Below, piece by piece: positions 5,447 through 7,426 of a stretch of 7,426 bases of DNA (position 1 is its first letter; every line of letters begins with the position of its first letter). The stretch covers positions 1 through 7,426 of the forward strand of contig JAASTO010000133.1 of assembly GCA_021767245.1 (NCBI GenBank), written 5' to 3'. A program made the translations under genes and the position numbers. This DNA is from Balneolaceae bacterium (GTDB lineage Bacteria; Bacteroidota; Rhodothermia; Balneolales; Balneolaceae). The notes beneath the pieces are model-generated. The model searched no databases. It was not told where the DNA came from and worked only from the letters and a program-made list of their open reading frames with translations.

Positions 5447-7390
5447 TTACTTCTTGTCGTCTTCGTCATCAACTACTTCATAGTCGGCATCAACGGCATC
5501 GTCGCCACTGTCTGCGCTATCAGAAGCTGTTTGGCCCTGAGCGCCGGTACCTTCAGCACCTGCGGCTCCGCCTGCTGCAGCTTCTTCCTGAGTAGCTTTG
5601 TAGATCTCTTCAGAAGCACCGGACCAGGCCTGATTTACAGCTTCGATAGCTGCATCGATCTCGTCGATGTTCTCTTCTTTGTGAGCTTTCTCGAGGTTTT
5701 CAACGGCCTCTTCAATAGCTTTCTTGTTCTCATCAGAGATCTTATCTCCGTATTCGTCAAGCTGTTTCTTGGTTGAGAACACCAGGCTGTCGGCCTGATT
5801 CAATTTCTCTACCCGCTCTTTGATCTGCTTGTCTTCTTCTGCATGCTCTTCGGCCGCTTTCTTCATTTTTTCGATCTCCTCTTCGGATAGTCCTGAAGAA
5901 GATTCGATACGGATACTTTGCTCTTTTCCAGTTCCTTTGTCTTTCGCGGTAATGTTCAACACACCGTTTGCGTCAATATCGAAGGTCACTTCGATCTGAG
6001 GCACTCCTCTTGGAGCCGGTGGAATACCATCTAAGTGGAAGCGGCCAAGGGTTCGGTTATCCTGAGCTTTGGCACGTTCACCCTGCAGTACATGGATCTC
6101 TACGCTGGACTGATTGTCAGCTGCGGTAGAGAATACCTGCGACTTACTGGTTGGGATTGTGCTATTAGACTCGATCAATGGAGTCATCACGCCACCCATG
6201 GTTTCAATTCCCAGGGTCAGTGGGGTTACGTCGAGAAGAACTACATCTTCCACATCACCGGACATCACGCCACCCTGAATGGCAGCACCTACGGCAACCA
6301 CTTCATCAGGATTTACGCCTTTGCTTGGGTCTTTACCAAAGAAGGCTTTTACTTCTTCCTGAATTTTCGGAATTCGGGTTGAACCACCCACCAGAATGAC
6401 CTGATCGATATCAGACTTTGACAGTCCGGCATCATCAAGAGCTTTCTTACAAGGGTCGATGGATCGTTTTACAAGATCATCAACCAATTGCTCAAATTTG
6501 GCACGGCTCAAGTCTATATTCAGGTGTTTAGGTCCTGAGTCAGTAGCCGTCACAAACGGTAGGTTGATATTGGTTTTCTGTGAGCTTGAAAGCTCGATCT
6601 TGGCTTTCTCAGCAGCATCTTTGAGTCGCTGCATCGCCATTGGATCTTTGCGAAGGTCGATGCCTTCATCTTTCTTAAATTCGTCCGCCAGGAAATCAAT
6701 GATGCGCTGATCAAAGTCATCGCCACCGAGGTGAGTATCACCGTTGGTTGATTTCACTTCAAATACACCGTCACCGAGTTCCAGAATTGAAACATCAAAG
6801 GTACCACCACCAAGGTCATACACAACGATGGTCTGGTCATCATCTTTTTTATCCAAACCATAAGCCAGTGAAGCAGCGGTTGGCTCGTTGATGATACGCT
6901 TCACTTCAAGTCCGGCAATTTTTCCGGCTTCCTGAGTGGCTTTACGCTGGGCATCATTAAAGTATGCAGGAACCGTAATTACAGCTTCTGTTACCTTTTC
7001 ACCCAGATACTCTTCAGCGGTTTGCTTCATTTTCTGAAGAACCATAGCTGATATTTCCTGTGGTGCATATTTACGGTCTTCGATCTCAACACGTGCCGTG
7101 CCGTCGTCACCTTTTACCACTTTATAAGAAACCTGCTTGGTCTCTCCTTTAACCTCATCAAACATGCGGCCCATGAATCTCTTCACGGATGCCACAGTCT
7201 TATCCGGGTTGGTGATCGCCTGACGTTTTGCAGGGGCACCTACCAGTCGCTCTCCATCTTTGGAGAAAGCCACAACAGAAGGTGTCGTTCTTCCACCCTC
7301 ACTGTTCTGAATAACCACCGGCTCACCGCCTTCCATTACGGCCACGCATGAGTTGGTTGTTCCTAAGTCAATTCCTATGATTTTTCCCAT
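5447..7390 (-). CDS. dnaK: Hsp70 chaperone DnaK
   Basis: DnaK is the cytoplasmic ATP-dependent chaperone that folds and rescues proteins with DnaJ and GrpE. The 647-residue product is full length. The nucleotide-binding domain (1 to about 380) has the three Hsp70 signatures: IDLGTTNS (7-14), VYDLGGGTFDVSIL (190-203) and VILVGGSTRIPKIQEEV (331-347), with the catalytic Lys70. The interdomain linker is VVLLDV (383-388). The beta substrate-binding domain runs to about 500, and the helical lid starts at LSEEEIEKMK (501-510). The tail (about 603-647) is Gly/Ala-rich then strongly acidic, ending EVVDDEDDKK, comparable to the EVKDKK-type ends of other bacterial DnaK. The ATG at 7390 gives the conserved MGKIIGIDLGTTNS start; the upstream bases are A-rich with no Shine-Dalgarno. 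Only 36 bp upstream are visible; they contain no CIRCE operator, so heat-shock control cannot be judged. A terminator follows. Confidence 0.99.
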   Translation of the reverse strand: MGKIIGIDLGTTNSCVAVMEGGEPVVIQNSEGGRTTPSVVAFSKDGERLVGAPAKRQAITNPDKTVASVKRFMGRMFDEVKGETKQVSYKVVKGDDGTARVEIEDRKYAPQEISAMVLQKMKQTAEEYLGEKVTEAVITVPAYFNDAQRKATQEAGKIAGLEVKRIINEPTAASLAYGLDKKDDDQTIVVYDLGGGTFDVSILELGDGVFEVKSTNGDTHLGGDDFDQRIIDFLADEFKKDEGIDLRKDPMAMQRLKDAAEKAKIELSSSQKTNINLPFVTATDSGPKHLNIDLSRAKFEQLVDDLVKRSIDPCKKALDDAGLSKSDIDQVILVGGSTRIPKIQEEVKAFFGKDPSKGVNPDEVVAVGAAIQGGVMSGDVEDVVLLDVTPLTLGIETMGGVMTPLIESNSTIPTSKSQVFSTAADNQSSVEIHVLQGERAKAQDNRTLGRFHLDGIPPAPRGVPQIEVTFDIDANGVLNITAKDKGTGKEQSIRIESSSGLSEEEIEKMKKAAEEHAEEDKQIKERVEKLNQADSLVFSTKKQLDEYGDKISDENKKAIEEAVENLEKAHKEENIDEIDAAIEAVNQAWSGASEEIYKATQEEAAAGGAAGAEGTGAQGQTASDSADSGDDAVDADYEVVDDEDDKK

Positions 7391-7426
7391 TGGTCTGTTC
7401 TGTTTTACTTTTTACTGTTATTAATA

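Noticed and set aside
6035..6399. Plus-strand open frames of 115 and 73 codons.
   Set aside because: They are antisense to the conserved substrate-binding and nucleotide-binding regions of dnaK and reflect its codon composition.
7391..7426. CIRCE heat-shock operator upstream of dnaK.
   Set aside because: Only 36 bases are visible and none match the TTAGCACTC / GAGTGCTAA arms.

Overview
The window is about 7.4 kb of ordinary chromosome, most likely from a member of the Bacteroidota or the related Balneolota/Rhodothermota group. This rests on three things. None of the starts I examined has a Shine-Dalgarno sequence, and several are preceded by A/T-rich DNA. One gene has an exact Bacteroidota-type -7 box (TAnnTTTG). 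The PD40/TolB-like amidohydrolase at the left edge is a secreted protein type common in that group. The genus is not determined.

Layout. On the minus strand, 1-1817 is the N-terminal ~605 residues of a large exported beta-propeller protein, probably a PD40-amidohydrolase; its catalytic half lies outside the window. A 311-bp divergent intergenic region follows. On the plus strand, pyrF (orotidine 5'-phosphate decarboxylase, 2129-2968) overlaps rnhA (ribonuclease HI, 2961-3404) by 8 bp and the two look co-transcribed. They converge on tsaD (tRNA t6A synthesis, 3456-4439, minus). The gap is almost entirely a T-run and a long near-perfect hairpin that covers the tsaD stop codon. Upstream of tsaD on the same strand is a 59-codon ORF for a single-pass membrane protein (4602-4781). 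The right end is dnaK (5447-7390, minus) with a strong intrinsic terminator at 5377-5411.

The genes are housekeeping: pyrimidine synthesis, RNA-DNA hybrid removal, tRNA modification, protein folding. I see no defence, secretion, phage or biosynthetic system and no CRISPR array, tRNA or rRNA.

The unusual content is between genes. The ~595 bp between the small ORF and the dnaK terminator hold no convincing gene but at least two repeat-like elements. One is a 264-bp multi-hairpin element (4925-5188) whose two ends are inverted copies of each other, each built as hairpin, ATATGAATAG, hairpin. The other is a ~125-bp element (5222-5348) bounded by inverted ACACGGAT. Part of the second element recurs in inverted orientation upstream of pyrF (2001-2041). 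With the hairpin at the tsaD stop, this indicates a genome carrying several families of small palindromic extragenic repeats.
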